A program made the translations under genes and the position numbers. 64,000 nucleotides of DNA, from the NCBI RefSeq assembly GCF_014649735.1, contig NZ_BMTP01000001.1:124001-188000 (forward strand), read 5' to 3'. Below, one piece after another: positions 7,259 to 16,134 of this stretch (positions within the stretch are counted from its first letter, which is position 1; each line of letters begins with the position of its first letter). The notes beneath the pieces were generated by a model. The model was not told where the DNA came from. It worked only from the letters and a program-made list of their open reading frames with translations, and made no database searches. Source of the stretch: Streptomyces lavendofoliae (GTDB lineage Bacteria > Actinomycetota > Actinomycetes > Streptomycetales > Streptomycetaceae).

Positions 7259-8671
7259 GTGACGGCGACGACCCCGACCCCGCAGCTCCAGGCCGTGCTG
7301 AGCGCGCGGAGGCGCTGGACGGTGCTCGCCGTCTGCTGCCTGAGCATGTTCCTGGTGGGCCTGGACACCACCATCGTCAATGTGGGCCTGCCGGAGATCG
7401 GGCGGGGCCTGGGCATCGGGACTCTCGGGCTCGCCTGGACCGTGGACGCGTACACCCTGGTCCTGGCCGGGCTGCTGATCACCTCGGGCGCGCTGGCTGA
7501 CAGGTTCGGCCGCCGGCGGGTGTTCCGCACCGGGCTGGTCGTCTTCGGCGCGGCGTCGCTGGTCTGCGCCCTCGCCCCGTCGGCGGGCGTGCTCGTCGCG
7601 GCCCGCGCGGCCCAGGGCGTCGGCGCCTCGATGCTCAGCCCGGTGGCGCTCGCCATCGTGGTGAACGCGATGCCCGACCCCCGGGAGCGGGCCAGGGCCA
7701 TCGGCATCTGGGCGTCGGTCTTCGGCCTCAGCATGGCCGTCGGACCGGTCACGGGCGGCGCCCTCGTCGCCGCCCTCGGCTGGCGGTCGCTGTTCTGGGT
7801 CAACGTGCCGGTCGTCCTCGCCGCCCTGCTGCTCACCGCCCTGTTCGTACCGGAGTCCCGCGCCCCGCGGGCCCAGCGCCTCGACCTGCCGGGGCAGGCC
7901 CTGCTCACCGTGGTCATCGGGGTGTCGGTCGGCGTCCTCATCGAGGGCCCCCGCATCGGCTGGACCTCCGCGCCGGCGCTGGGTGCCTACGCGGTCACCG
8001 TCGCGGCGGCGGTCGCCTTCGTACGGGTCGAGTCCCGCCGCCCGGAGCCGCTGATGGACCCCGGGCTCTACCGCAGTGCCGCCTTCACCGGTGCCGTCCT
8101 GGGCGCGGTGGCGGTCTTCGTCGCGCTCAACGTGACGCTGCTGCTCACCACCTTCTACCTCCAGCACGCCCGGGGGTGGACGCCGCCGGCGGCCGGACTG
8201 GCCACCCTGCCCATGGCCCTCGGGGCGACCGTGTGCGCGCCGCTGTCCGGCCGGCTGGTCGGCCGTGGCGGGCCGTGGCTGCCCCTCGTCCTGGCCGGCG
8301 GCTTCCTCACGGCCGGCGGGCTCTGCCTCGTGGGGCTCGACCAGGACACCGGCGTTCCCCTCCTCCTGCTCGCCTACGCGCTGATCGGCACCGGGTTCGG
8401 CTTCGCCAACGCCCCGATCACCAACACCGCGGTGAGCGGGCTGCCCCCCGCCCGCGCCGGTGTGGCCGGGGCGATCACCTCCACCGCGCGCCAGTTCGGC
8501 GCCGCGCTCGGCATCGCGATCGCGGGCGGGCTGGTCGCGGGCGCCGGCCCGGAGGGGCTGGCCCGGGCGTCCCGGCCCGGCTGGTTCCTGGTCGCCGGCT
8601 GCGGACTGGTCCTGCTGGTGGTGGCCCACGCCTCGCGCCGCGAAAAGCGGGTGCGGCCGCGGTTGCCGTAA
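7259..8671 (+). CDS. MFS exporter, DHA2 (14-TM) type
   Basis: 470 residues, highly hydrophobic. The start has the drug:H+ antiporter motif LDTTIVNVGLPEIG near residue 36, then GALADRFGRRRVFRTG (loop 2-3 motif) and WASVFGLSMAVGPVTGG (motif C of exporters). Length and the hydrophobic pattern suit 14 helices, as in actinorhodin- or methylenomycin-type exporters. It probably pumps out a toxic compound or antibiotic; the substrate is unknown. The GTG at 7259 has GAGAGG at 7247-7252, a 6-base spacing. It is divergent from the XRE-cupin regulator and probably controlled by it. Confidence 0.92.
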   Translation: MTATTPTPQLQAVLSARRRWTVLAVCCLSMFLVGLDTTIVNVGLPEIGRGLGIGTLGLAWTVDAYTLVLAGLLITSGALADRFGRRRVFRTGLVVFGAASLVCALAPSAGVLVAARAAQGVGASMLSPVALAIVVNAMPDPRERARAIGIWASVFGLSMAVGPVTGGALVAALGWRSLFWVNVPVVLAALLLTALFVPESRAPRAQRLDLPGQALLTVVIGVSVGVLIEGPRIGWTSAPALGAYAVTVAAAVAFVRVESRRPEPLMDPGLYRSAAFTGAVLGAVAVFVALNVTLLLTTFYLQHARGWTPPAAGLATLPMALGATVCAPLSGRLVGRGGPWLPLVLAGGFLTAGGLCLVGLDQDTGVPLLLLAYALIGTGFGFANAPITNTAVSGLPPARAGVAGAITSTARQFGAALGIAIAGGLVAGAGPEGLARASRPGWFLVAGCGLVLLVVAHASRREKRVRPRLP

Positions 8672-8689
8672 GCGCCGACCTCCGCGCGC

Positions 8690-8943
8690 ATGACCGCTCC
8701 CCGTGACAGGCCCCCCTCCGGGGCCGACGAGCGCACCCAGCTCGCCGGGTGGTTCGACCTCCAGCGCTCGATCGTCCGCCGGAAGTGCGAGGGGCTGACC
8801 GCGGAGGACGCGCACCGGGCCGTCCTGGCGCGGTCGCCCGACGCGGGCGAGCCCGCGGTGAACGCTGATCCACCCGGTCGGGGCGACGCGCACACCGGCA
8901 CCTGGACGCGACGCGGGTGCCGCTCGACGGGCGGAAGCGCTGA
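8690..8943 (+). pseudogene. DUF664/DinB-like gene remnant
   Basis: The first 43 or so residues from ATG 8690 (LAGWFDLQRSIVRRKCEGLT) match the N-terminus of DUF664 (mini-circle protein, DinB-like) proteins, which are normally about 165-180 residues. Homology stops abruptly near 8840. In another frame, ending at TGA 8941-8943, the sequence reads RHLDATRVPLDGRKR, which looks like the family's C-terminal helix. The middle of the gene appears deleted and the two ends are out of frame, so it is decayed. The assignment rests on memory of the family, not a search. Confidence 0.5.
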
Positions 8944-9117
8944 GCGGGCCGGCCCCGGGCGCGGCGGGCCCCCGGGCAGCACCCGGCGCCCCGGGGGGCT
9001 TACCGCGACGGGAGTGCCCGGCGGGCCAGGGGCCTACCGCGACCGGGAGTGCCCGGCGGCCCGGCGCTCCCATCAGCCGGCGGCGCCCGGCGAGAGCGCC
9101 GGCGCTCTCGCCGGGAC
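8944..9117. repeat. non-coding stretch with direct repeats and a perfect palindrome
   Basis: No credible gene is seen. A roughly 25-base sequence starting TACCGCGAC and containing GGGAGTGCCCGGCGG occurs at 9001-9025 and again at 9035-9059. A perfect 30-bp palindrome (9086-9115, arms of 15 bases, no spacer) follows just before the MITE-like element. The palindrome could fold as a cruciform or act as a terminator for the exporter transcript. Confidence 0.75.
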
Positions 9118-9282
9118 CAGGGCGTGTCTTTCGGATCTCGCCGGGCTCGCGTGCCCCGGCACGCGCGTCCGCGGCGTTGTCGTCGGCCGCCGATGCTCCG
9201 CGGTGGCTTCCCTCCGCCGCCTCGCATCCGCACGCACCGGACCCCGCTCCCTGATCCGGCCTGATCCAAAAAACAAGCCCTA
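9118..9282. mobile_element. 165-bp MITE-like element
   Basis: The ends are imperfect inverted repeats. The left end reads CAGGGCGTGTCTTTCGGATC and the right end, on the complementary strand, TAGGGCTTGTTTTTTGGATC, 16 of 20 matching. The interior has no open frame of interest. Such ends resemble those of small repeated elements scattered through Streptomyces genomes; that family resemblance is from memory. No target duplication is visible. The right end includes the TAG stop (9280-9282) of the VOC gene. Confidence 0.65.
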
Positions 9283-9711
9283 GCGCTCCGACAGCTCGGA
9301 GGGCGCCTCCTGGACCGTCCAGCCGTTGCCGTCCGGGTCCTTGAAGAACAGGAACGAGTTCCAGGTCTCGCCCTTGCCCTCCGTCCAGCCGGCCGGGCCC
9401 ACGTGCTGCACCGGACTCACCTCCACGCCCTCGGACACCAGCCGCTCGCGGGCCGCCTCGATGTCGGTCACGCACAGCTGGAGGCCGTGCAGCGAGCCCG
9501 GCGTCATCACCCGCTCGCCCGGGGCCGGGGGCATACCGCTCTGCAGGGCGATCGAACAGCGGGAGCCCGGCGGGGTCAGCTGGACGATGCGGATCCCGGG
9601 GGCGACCTCGGTGTCCAGGTCGACCGTGAAGCCGCACTTGCCGGCGTAGAAGTCCTTCGCCCGGTCCAGGTCGGTGACCGGGACGAGGACGACTTCGAGC
9701 GTCCAGTTCAT
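9280..9711 (-). CDS. VOC (glyoxalase/bleomycin-resistance fold) protein
   Basis: 143 residues. It begins MNWTLEVVLVPVTDLDRAKD, the first beta-alpha unit of a VOC domain, and ends with FLFFKDPDGNGWTVQEAPSE, the second half with the usual metal-site Glu/Gln strand. It is a single-domain vicinal-oxygen-chelate protein, probably a lyase or dioxygenase-like enzyme or a resistance protein; the substrate is unknown. GGAG six bases upstream supports ATG 9711. The last codons lie at the edge of the MITE-like element. Confidence 0.88.
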   Translation of the reverse strand: MNWTLEVVLVPVTDLDRAKDFYAGKCGFTVDLDTEVAPGIRIVQLTPPGSRCSIALQSGMPPAPGERVMTPGSLHGLQLCVTDIEAARERLVSEGVEVSPVQHVGPAGWTEGKGETWNSFLFFKDPDGNGWTVQEAPSELSER

Positions 9712-9779
9712 GGGTTCTCCTCCATCGTGTCCATCGGTGGGTACGACCATCAAACCCGCCCTTCCGGCGCGACGGGGGC

Positions 9780-11786
9780 TCATCGCTCCCACGGCGACCA
9801 GTTCAGCCGGCCGTCCAGGCCCAGCGTCGCGAAGCCCGCCGGAACGGCCGCCGGGGCCCCGGCGAACAGCCCCCGCCCGGTCACCCACGGCCCCCCGGCC
9901 GAAGACGCGGCCACCGCGCCGGAACCCGCGCGCGCGGCCAGCCGGCCGCCCGACGCGGCCACCGCGCCGTGGCCCGCCACGCCGCCCGGCGCGGCGTCCG
10001 TCACCGCCGAGGCGCGGCCGGTCCCGGCGAAGCGGGCCGAGCGGACGTCGCCCGAGGCCGGCTTGCGGAACCACAGCCGGACGCCGCCGGCACCGTCCGG
10101 CGCGGCGCTCAGCGCCACCGTGGTCGCCGGCAGCCCGGTCGGCACCGGACCGGTCACCGGCCCGCCCGCGGCGGGCCGCGTCCAGGCCAGCACCGTCCTC
10201 GGCGTGCCCGCGAACACGTACCCGCGGCCCGCCGCGTCCGTCACCGCCACCGGGTCGCCCCGCAGGTCCCGCCCGCCGGCCGGCCGCCACGGCCCCCAGC
10301 CGCCGTCCGCCCGCTGGGCGCTCACGCTCATGGTGTGGCCGCCGTCGCGCACGTACACCGTCATCAGGCCCATCCGGTCCACCAGCACCGCCGGCAGCCC
10401 GATGTCGGACGTCGCGTCCTCGTCGTCCCGCTCCGGCGTCCCCAGCGAACGCCACGCGCCGAACTGCCCGCCCGGCGCCGACTGCACCGACGTGACCACC
10501 TCGCGGCGGTACTCGCCGTCCAGGTCCGTGCGCGTGCCGAACACCGCCACCCGGCCGTCCGGCAGCCGCACCGAGGTCACCCCCGGGTCCAGACCGGCAC
10601 CCGGCCGCAGCACGGGCCCCGTCCACGCGGCGGCGCCGTCCTTGTGCCACACGGCCAGCCGGCCGTCCAGCACGGAGAACGCGTACAGCTCGCCCTTCCC
10701 AGCACCCCGCTGCACCCAGGAGGCCGAACCGCCCCGGGCGTAGCGCACCGACTGCGCCCAGCCGTGCCCGGCGGGGCGGGCGGCCACCTTGCGGTCGCCG
10801 CAGCCGGCCGGGTCCCCGCAGTAGTCGGTGTGGTCCCACCACGCGTACGTCTTCAGCGTCCTGAGCTTCGCCTCGGTGGCGCGCGGGTCCAGCACGTGCG
10901 GCAGGCCGCCGGTGGAATAGCCGAGGTAGTTCTGCACGGCGAACGCCGGGCGCCCGGGCCTCTGCGCGTACCGGGCGAGCGCCGCCTGCGCGAACCGGGC
11001 CCCGTACATGTGGTCCTGGTGGTCGGAGAGCTTGCCCGTCCTGTCGTTCAGGCCCGGCGTCGGGTCCATCATCCGCACGAAGGTCGGCGTGAAGCGCTCC
11101 AGGACACCGGTGAGCGTCTTCACGGTCTCGTCTTTGGTGTACGCGAAGCCGTCGCGGACCGGGGAGCCCGCGGCGAGCTGCGACTCCAGGCGCTCCACCC
11201 GGCCGTCCCACAGGCCGTGCAGGCTGTGCGGCCGGTCCCCGGTGATGCTGCCCGCCTCGCGCAGCTGGAGCCAGACCAGGCTGATCCTGGGGTGGGCCCG
11301 CAGTGTGTCCAGCTCGGCCCGGCCGCCGCCGGCCGTGGCGATCGAGGTGCGGTCCCAGGGGCTGGTGCGGTTGCCGGTGGCCATCTCCGCGTATGCCGCG
11401 CGGATGCCGTTCTGCCGGGCCTCCGCGTACGCCGCCTTGTCGGCGCGCGGCTCGGGGTCCTGGCGGCGGGCGTTGCGGCCGTCGGACTCGCCGGCGGTGA
11501 GGTAGACGGAGGTGAGGCTGTGGCCCGAGGCGATGGACTGGGCGGTGTCCGGGTTCATGAAGAACAGGTCGTCGTCCGGGTGGGCCATGACCTGCACGAC
11601 CGCCTCCCCGTCCGTGCGGACCGGCTTGACCGCGTGCGCCTCGGGTATGCCCCGGCTCGGTACGTCGGAGGCGTCCGACGACCCGGTGGTGACCGCCAGC
11701 GTCCCGCCCGTGATGCCGACCAGCACGGCGATCGGCGCGGCCAGGAGCAGGCCACGGCGGAAGGGGGACAGGGCGGAGCGGGGCAT
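9780..11786 (-). CDS. secreted PIG-L family deacetylase with C-terminal propeller-like domain
   Basis: 668 residues. The signal or anchor segment covers residues 10-33 (RRGLLLAAPIAVLVGITGGT). The PIG-L (LmbE) domain covers about 60-300: zinc motif AHPDDDLFF (His69, Asp71, Asp72), TAGESDGRN, and LSDHQDHMYGAR carrying further ligand His. These enzymes remove N-acetyl groups from GlcNAc-type substrates. Residues about 340-668 are a repetitive Trp/Gly-rich region (units such as DGRLAVWHKDGAAAWTGPVL) that looks like a tectonin/PLL-type beta-propeller, probably for sugar binding. Together they suggest an extracellular polysaccharide or glycan deacetylase. Confidence 0.85.
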   Translation of the reverse strand: MPRSALSPFRRGLLLAAPIAVLVGITGGTLAVTTGSSDASDVPSRGIPEAHAVKPVRTDGEAVVQVMAHPDDDLFFMNPDTAQSIASGHSLTSVYLTAGESDGRNARRQDPEPRADKAAYAEARQNGIRAAYAEMATGNRTSPWDRTSIATAGGGRAELDTLRAHPRISLVWLQLREAGSITGDRPHSLHGLWDGRVERLESQLAAGSPVRDGFAYTKDETVKTLTGVLERFTPTFVRMMDPTPGLNDRTGKLSDHQDHMYGARFAQAALARYAQRPGRPAFAVQNYLGYSTGGLPHVLDPRATEAKLRTLKTYAWWDHTDYCGDPAGCGDRKVAARPAGHGWAQSVRYARGGSASWVQRGAGKGELYAFSVLDGRLAVWHKDGAAAWTGPVLRPGAGLDPGVTSVRLPDGRVAVFGTRTDLDGEYRREVVTSVQSAPGGQFGAWRSLGTPERDDEDATSDIGLPAVLVDRMGLMTVYVRDGGHTMSVSAQRADGGWGPWRPAGGRDLRGDPVAVTDAAGRGYVFAGTPRTVLAWTRPAAGGPVTGPVPTGLPATTVALSAAPDGAGGVRLWFRKPASGDVRSARFAGTGRASAVTDAAPGGVAGHGAVAASGGRLAARAGSGAVAASSAGGPWVTGRGLFAGAPAAVPAGFATLGLDGRLNWSPWER

Positions 11787-12104
11787 GGGCGGCGGCTTTC
11801 GTCACGCGGGCAAGGGGGCGAACCGGCAAGGAAGAGGGACGTCGCCGCCCTCCGGTTCACGGCCCGCGGTGTGCGCTGCCTCACGCCCGCCGCCGCCCTC
11901 CGCGGCCCCGCCCGGCTCGCCCCCGGCGAGCGTTCCGCATCCGCCTCCAGCCCCCGCCCGGCGGCGAGCGCCGCCACCGCGGTGGACCGGCCCCGGGGCG
12001 CACGTTCCGCGCGGCGGGCGGTGCCGCCGGGGGCCCACCGTGCGGCAGGGGTGCGGGCCGATAGGCTCGGGGGACGGGGGTCGACCACGTGGAGGGAGCG
12101 GCGG
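11787..12104. other. intergenic region upstream of glnE
   Basis: About 318 bases between divergent genes. I see no credible small gene, repeat or palindrome. It must hold the promoters of the deacetylase (minus) and of glnE (plus). The glnE ribosome binding site GGAGGGA at 12091-12097 is clear. Confidence 0.5.
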
Positions 12105-15089
12105 ATGTCGGTGCCGGGGCGCAGGAGCAGTACCTTCACCCGGCTGCTGCGGCACGGCTTCACCGATCCGTCGGCCGCCGAACGGCTCCTCGACCTGCCC
12201 GTGCTGTCCGCCGTGCGCGGCGACCCGGTCCTCCTGGACGCGCTCGGCGCCACCGCCGACCCCGACACCGCCCTGCGCGGCCTCGTCCGGCTGGCCGAGG
12301 CGCAGGACGACGACGGCCGGCAGCTGCTCGGCACCGTCCTGAGCGCCAAGCCGCTGCGCGACCGGCTCCTCGGCGTGCTCGGCGCCTCCGAGGCGCTGGG
12401 CGACCACCTGGCCCGGCACCCGCGCGACTGGGAGGCGCTCGTCACGTACGAGTCGGCCGACCTGCACCCGGGCGTCGCGGACTTCGAGCGGGGCCTGGCC
12501 GGGGCGACCGATCCGGTGTCCCTGCGGGTCGCCTACCGCCGGTGCCTGCTGGCCATAGCGGCGCGGGACGTGTGTGCCACCACCGATGTCGCCGAGACCG
12601 CCGCCGAGCTGGCCGACCTCGCCACCGCCACCCTCCGCAGGGCCCTCGCCCTGGCGAGCGCGGACGCCCCGGAGGACGCGGCGCTGTGCCGCCTCGCGGT
12701 GATCGCGATGGGCAAGTGCGGCGGCAACGAACTGAACTACGTGTCGGACGTGGACGTCATCTTCGTCGGCGAGCCCGCCGACGGCGCCGACGAGGGCAAG
12801 GCGCTCCAGGCCGCGACCCGGCTGGCCTCGCACCTGATGCGCATCTGCTCCGAGCCGACGGTGGAGGGCACGATCTGGCCGGTCGACGCCAACCTGCGGC
12901 CCGAGGGCAGGAACGGCCCCCTCGTGCGCACCCTGTCGAGTCACCTCGCCTACTACCAGCGCTGGGCCAAGACATGGGAGTTCCAGGCCCTCCTCAAGGC
13001 CCGTCCCGTCGCCGGGGACGAGCGGCTGGGCGCCGCCTACGTCGAGGCCGTCTCGCCGCTGGTGTGGCAGGCCGCGGAGCGGGAGAACTTCGTCGCCGAC
13101 GTACAGAAGATGCGCCGCCGCGTGGTGGACAACATCCCCGTCGCACACGTCGACCGTGAGCTGAAGCTCGGCCCCGGCGGGCTCAGGGACGTCGAGTTCG
13201 CCGTGCAGCTGCTCCAGCTGGTGCACGGGCGCAGCGACGCGACCCTGCACAGCGGCACCACCCTCGACGCGCTCAAGGCGCTGGCGGCGGGCGGCTACGT
13301 GGGGCGGGCCGACGCCGCGCAGCTCGACGAGGCGTACCGCTTCCTGCGGGCCATGGAGCACCGCATCCAGCTGTTCCGGCTGCGGCGCACGCATCTGGTC
13401 CCGGAGGCCGAGGAGGACCTGCGCCGGCTGGGCCGGTCCATGGGGCTGCGCACCGACCCGGTCGCCGGGCTGAACCGGGAGTGGCGGCGGCACGCCGCGG
13501 TGGTGCGGCGGCTGCACGAGAAGCTGTTCTACCGGCCGCTGCTGGACGCCGTGGCGCAGCTCACGCCGGGGGAGACCCGGCTGAGCGCCAAGGCCGCCGG
13601 GCAGCGGCTGGAGGCGCTCGGCTACGCCGACCCGGCCGCCGCGCTGCGGCACCTGGAGGCCCTGTCGTCGGGCGTCACCCGGAAGGCGGCGATCCAGCGG
13701 ACGCTGCTGCCGGTGCTGCTCGGCTGGTTCGCCGACTCGGCGGACCCGGACGCGGGCCTGCTGGGCTTCCGCAAGGTGTCGGACGCGCTGGGGAAGACGC
13801 CCTGGTACCTGCGGCTGCTGCGGGACGAGGGCGCGGCGGCGGAGAACCTCGCCAGGGTGCTGTCCGCCGGGCGTCTCGCCCCGGACCTGCTGCTGCGCGC
13901 CCCGGAGGCGGTCGCCATCCTCGGTGCCCCGGAGGGACTGCGACCGCGCGGGCGCGACCACCTGGAGCCGGAGATCCTCGCGGCGGTCGGCCGCGCGGAC
14001 GACGCCGAACTGGCGGTCGCCGTCGCCCGTGGCGTACGGCGCCGGGAGCTGTTCCGCACCGCGGCCGCCGACATCATCGGCTCGTACGGCACCGAGGACA
14101 GCCCCGCCGAGGCCGACCCCGGCGCCCTGGTGGACCGGGTCGGCCAGGCGGTCACCGACCTGAACGCGGCGACCATCGCGGGCGCCCTGCGGGCCGCCGT
14201 GCGCGAGCGGTGGGGCGACACCCTGCCCACCCGGTTCGCCGTGATCGGCATGGGCCGCTTCGGCGGCCACGAGCTGGGGTACGGCTCCGACGCCGACGTG
14301 CTGTTCGTGCACGAGCCGCGCGAGGGCGTCGACGAGCAGGAGGCCACGCGGGCCGCCAACGCGGTGGTCGCCGAGATGCGCAGGCTGCTCCAGCTGCCCA
14401 CCGCCGACCCGCCGCTGCTCATCGACGCGGACCTGCGCCCCGAGGGCAAGAGCGGGCCGCTGGTGCGCACCCTCAAGTCGTACGCGGCCTACTACCGCCG
14501 CTGGTCGCTCGGCTGGGAGAGCCAGGCGCTGCTGCGCGCCGAGCCGATGGCCGGCGACCCGGACCTCGGCCGCCGGTTCATCGAACTGGCCGACCCGCTG
14601 CGCTACCCCGAGCAGGGCCTCGACGAGGCCGCCGTGCGCGAGATCCGGCGCCTGAAGGCCCGGATGGAAACCGAACGCCTCCCGCGCGGCGCCGACCCCG
14701 CCCTGCACACCAAGCTGGGGCGCGGCGGCCTGTCGGACGTCGAGTGGACCGTCCAGCTCCTCCAGATGCGCCACGGCCACGAGGTGCCGGGCCTGCGCAC
14801 CACCCGCACCCGCCAGGCACTGACCGCCGCTCGCGACGCGGGCCTGATCGCCGAGCAGGACGCCCGGACGCTCGACGAGGCTTGGGTGCTGGCGACCCGG
14901 GTCCGCAACGGCGTCATGCTGGTGCGCGGCCGGGCCGGGGACACCTTCCCGTCCGACACCCGCGAGCTGGCGGCGGTCGGACGGTACCTGGGTTACGGCC
15001 CCGGTCACGTCGGTGAGATGGTCGAGGACTACCGGCGCACGACCCGGCGGGCGCGCGCGGTGGTGGAGGAGCTGTTCTACGGCGGCTGA
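12105..15089 (+). CDS. glnE: bifunctional glutamine synthetase adenylyltransferase/deadenylase GlnE
   Basis: 994 residues, the full length for GlnE. It has two homologous nucleotidyltransferase halves: the N-terminal (deadenylylating) domain with AVIAMGKCGGNELNYVSDVD near residue 200, and the C-terminal (adenylylating) domain with VIGMGRFGGHELGYGSDADV near 715. Both keep the GS...DxD metal motif, and each has a GlnD-type linker (LGPGGLRDVEF; LGRGGLSDVEW). It adds or removes AMP on the GSI tyrosine. The target GSI gene lies 38 kb away in this window. ATG 12105 has GGAGGGA 7 bases upstream. Confidence 0.97.
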   Translation: MSVPGRRSSTFTRLLRHGFTDPSAAERLLDLPVLSAVRGDPVLLDALGATADPDTALRGLVRLAEAQDDDGRQLLGTVLSAKPLRDRLLGVLGASEALGDHLARHPRDWEALVTYESADLHPGVADFERGLAGATDPVSLRVAYRRCLLAIAARDVCATTDVAETAAELADLATATLRRALALASADAPEDAALCRLAVIAMGKCGGNELNYVSDVDVIFVGEPADGADEGKALQAATRLASHLMRICSEPTVEGTIWPVDANLRPEGRNGPLVRTLSSHLAYYQRWAKTWEFQALLKARPVAGDERLGAAYVEAVSPLVWQAAERENFVADVQKMRRRVVDNIPVAHVDRELKLGPGGLRDVEFAVQLLQLVHGRSDATLHSGTTLDALKALAAGGYVGRADAAQLDEAYRFLRAMEHRIQLFRLRRTHLVPEAEEDLRRLGRSMGLRTDPVAGLNREWRRHAAVVRRLHEKLFYRPLLDAVAQLTPGETRLSAKAAGQRLEALGYADPAAALRHLEALSSGVTRKAAIQRTLLPVLLGWFADSADPDAGLLGFRKVSDALGKTPWYLRLLRDEGAAAENLARVLSAGRLAPDLLLRAPEAVAILGAPEGLRPRGRDHLEPEILAAVGRADDAELAVAVARGVRRRELFRTAAADIIGSYGTEDSPAEADPGALVDRVGQAVTDLNAATIAGALRAAVRERWGDTLPTRFAVIGMGRFGGHELGYGSDADVLFVHEPREGVDEQEATRAANAVVAEMRRLLQLPTADPPLLIDADLRPEGKSGPLVRTLKSYAAYYRRWSLGWESQALLRAEPMAGDPDLGRRFIELADPLRYPEQGLDEAAVREIRRLKARMETERLPRGADPALHTKLGRGGLSDVEWTVQLLQMRHGHEVPGLRTTRTRQALTAARDAGLIAEQDARTLDEAWVLATRVRNGVMLVRGRAGDTFPSDTRELAAVGRYLGYGPGHVGEMVEDYRRTTRRARAVVEELFYGG

Positions 15090-15189
15090 GGCGGCGGCGC
15101 ACCCGGCGGGCGGGCACCCGGCAGTCCCTGCCCGGCGGGCGGGCGGGCGGACGCGGAGGGCGGGGCGGGGCCCCGCAGCCCGGCGGCCG

Positions 15190-16098
15190 TCAGCGGCGGG
15201 TGGCCGCCGCCGGAGCGGGGCCGGCCTCCACGACGAGCGGCGGGTCGGCCCGCGGTGTCACATGGCGGGTCAGCCGGTGCGGCAGGCTGCCGTACCAGGC
15301 GTACGCCACGGTGTAGCCGAAGGCCAGGCAGATCATGCCGCCCACCGCGTCCAGCCAGAAGTGGTTGGCGGTGGCGACGATGACCACGAGGGTGGCGGTC
15401 GGGTACAGCAGCCCGAGGATCCTCGCCCAGGGCGCCTTGGCCAGGGCGAAGATGGTCAGGCCGCACCACAGCGACCACCCGATGTGCATGGACGGCATCG
15501 CGGCGTACTGGTTGGACATGTGCTTCAGGTCGCCGGACGCCATGGAACCCCACGTGTGGTGCACCAGCACGGTGTCGATGAACTTCTCGGAGGTCATCAG
15601 GCGCGGCGGTGCCAGCGGGTACAGGTAGTAGCCGAGCAGGGCGACGCCGGTGGTGGAGAACAGCACCGTGCGCGTGGCGGCGTACCGCCCCGGATGCCAC
15701 CGGTACAGCCACACCAGGACACCGATGGTGACGATGAAGTGCAGCGTGGCGTAGTAGTAGTTCATGCCCACGACCAGCCACGTCACCGAGTCGACGGCGT
15801 GGTTGACGGTCTTCTCGACCGCGATGCCGAGGGTCTGCTCGGCCCGCCAGATCCAGTCGGCGTTGCGCAGCGCCTCGGCCTTCTGTTCCGGCACGGCGTT
15901 GCGGATCAGCGAGTACGTCCAGTAGCTCACCGCGATGAGCAGGATCTCGAACCAGATGCGGGGGCGGCGCGGAGCGCGCACCCGCTGCCACACGGTCCGG
16001 CTTTCCGCCACGCGGGCCGGACCCTGTTCGATGGGTGATTCCACCGGTGGTGCCGGGGCCTCGCGGCCTTCCAGTGTCCTCACAGTCGTGTCACCCAT
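15190..16098 (-). CDS. PAP2-superfamily membrane phosphatase/phosphotransferase (inositolphosphotransferase-like)
   Basis: 302 residues with about six membrane helices. The catalytic motifs are in order: YAAMPSMHIGWSLW (PSMHxG) and TANHFWLDAVGG (the His/Asp site). This arrangement resembles the AUR1/inositol-phosphoryl-transferase branch of PAP2 proteins found in actinobacteria, so it may handle a lipid phosphate or a phosphoinositol head group. That substrate is inference. The C-terminal tail is cytosolic and Ala/Arg-rich. It converges with glnE across about 100 GC-rich bases. Confidence 0.88.
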   Translation of the reverse strand: MGDTTVRTLEGREAPAPPVESPIEQGPARVAESRTVWQRVRAPRRPRIWFEILLIAVSYWTYSLIRNAVPEQKAEALRNADWIWRAEQTLGIAVEKTVNHAVDSVTWLVVGMNYYYATLHFIVTIGVLVWLYRWHPGRYAATRTVLFSTTGVALLGYYLYPLAPPRLMTSEKFIDTVLVHHTWGSMASGDLKHMSNQYAAMPSMHIGWSLWCGLTIFALAKAPWARILGLLYPTATLVVIVATANHFWLDAVGGMICLAFGYTVAYAWYGSLPHRLTRHVTPRADPPLVVEAGPAPAAATRR

Positions 16099-16134
16099 GG
16101 GCCAAGAGTCTGCCAGATAGGTCTTCTCGGTCGA

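Noticed and set aside
9118..9282. Target-site duplication flanking the MITE-like element
   Set aside because: Bases outside the two ends (CCA side and TAG/CG side) do not match, so no duplication can be claimed.
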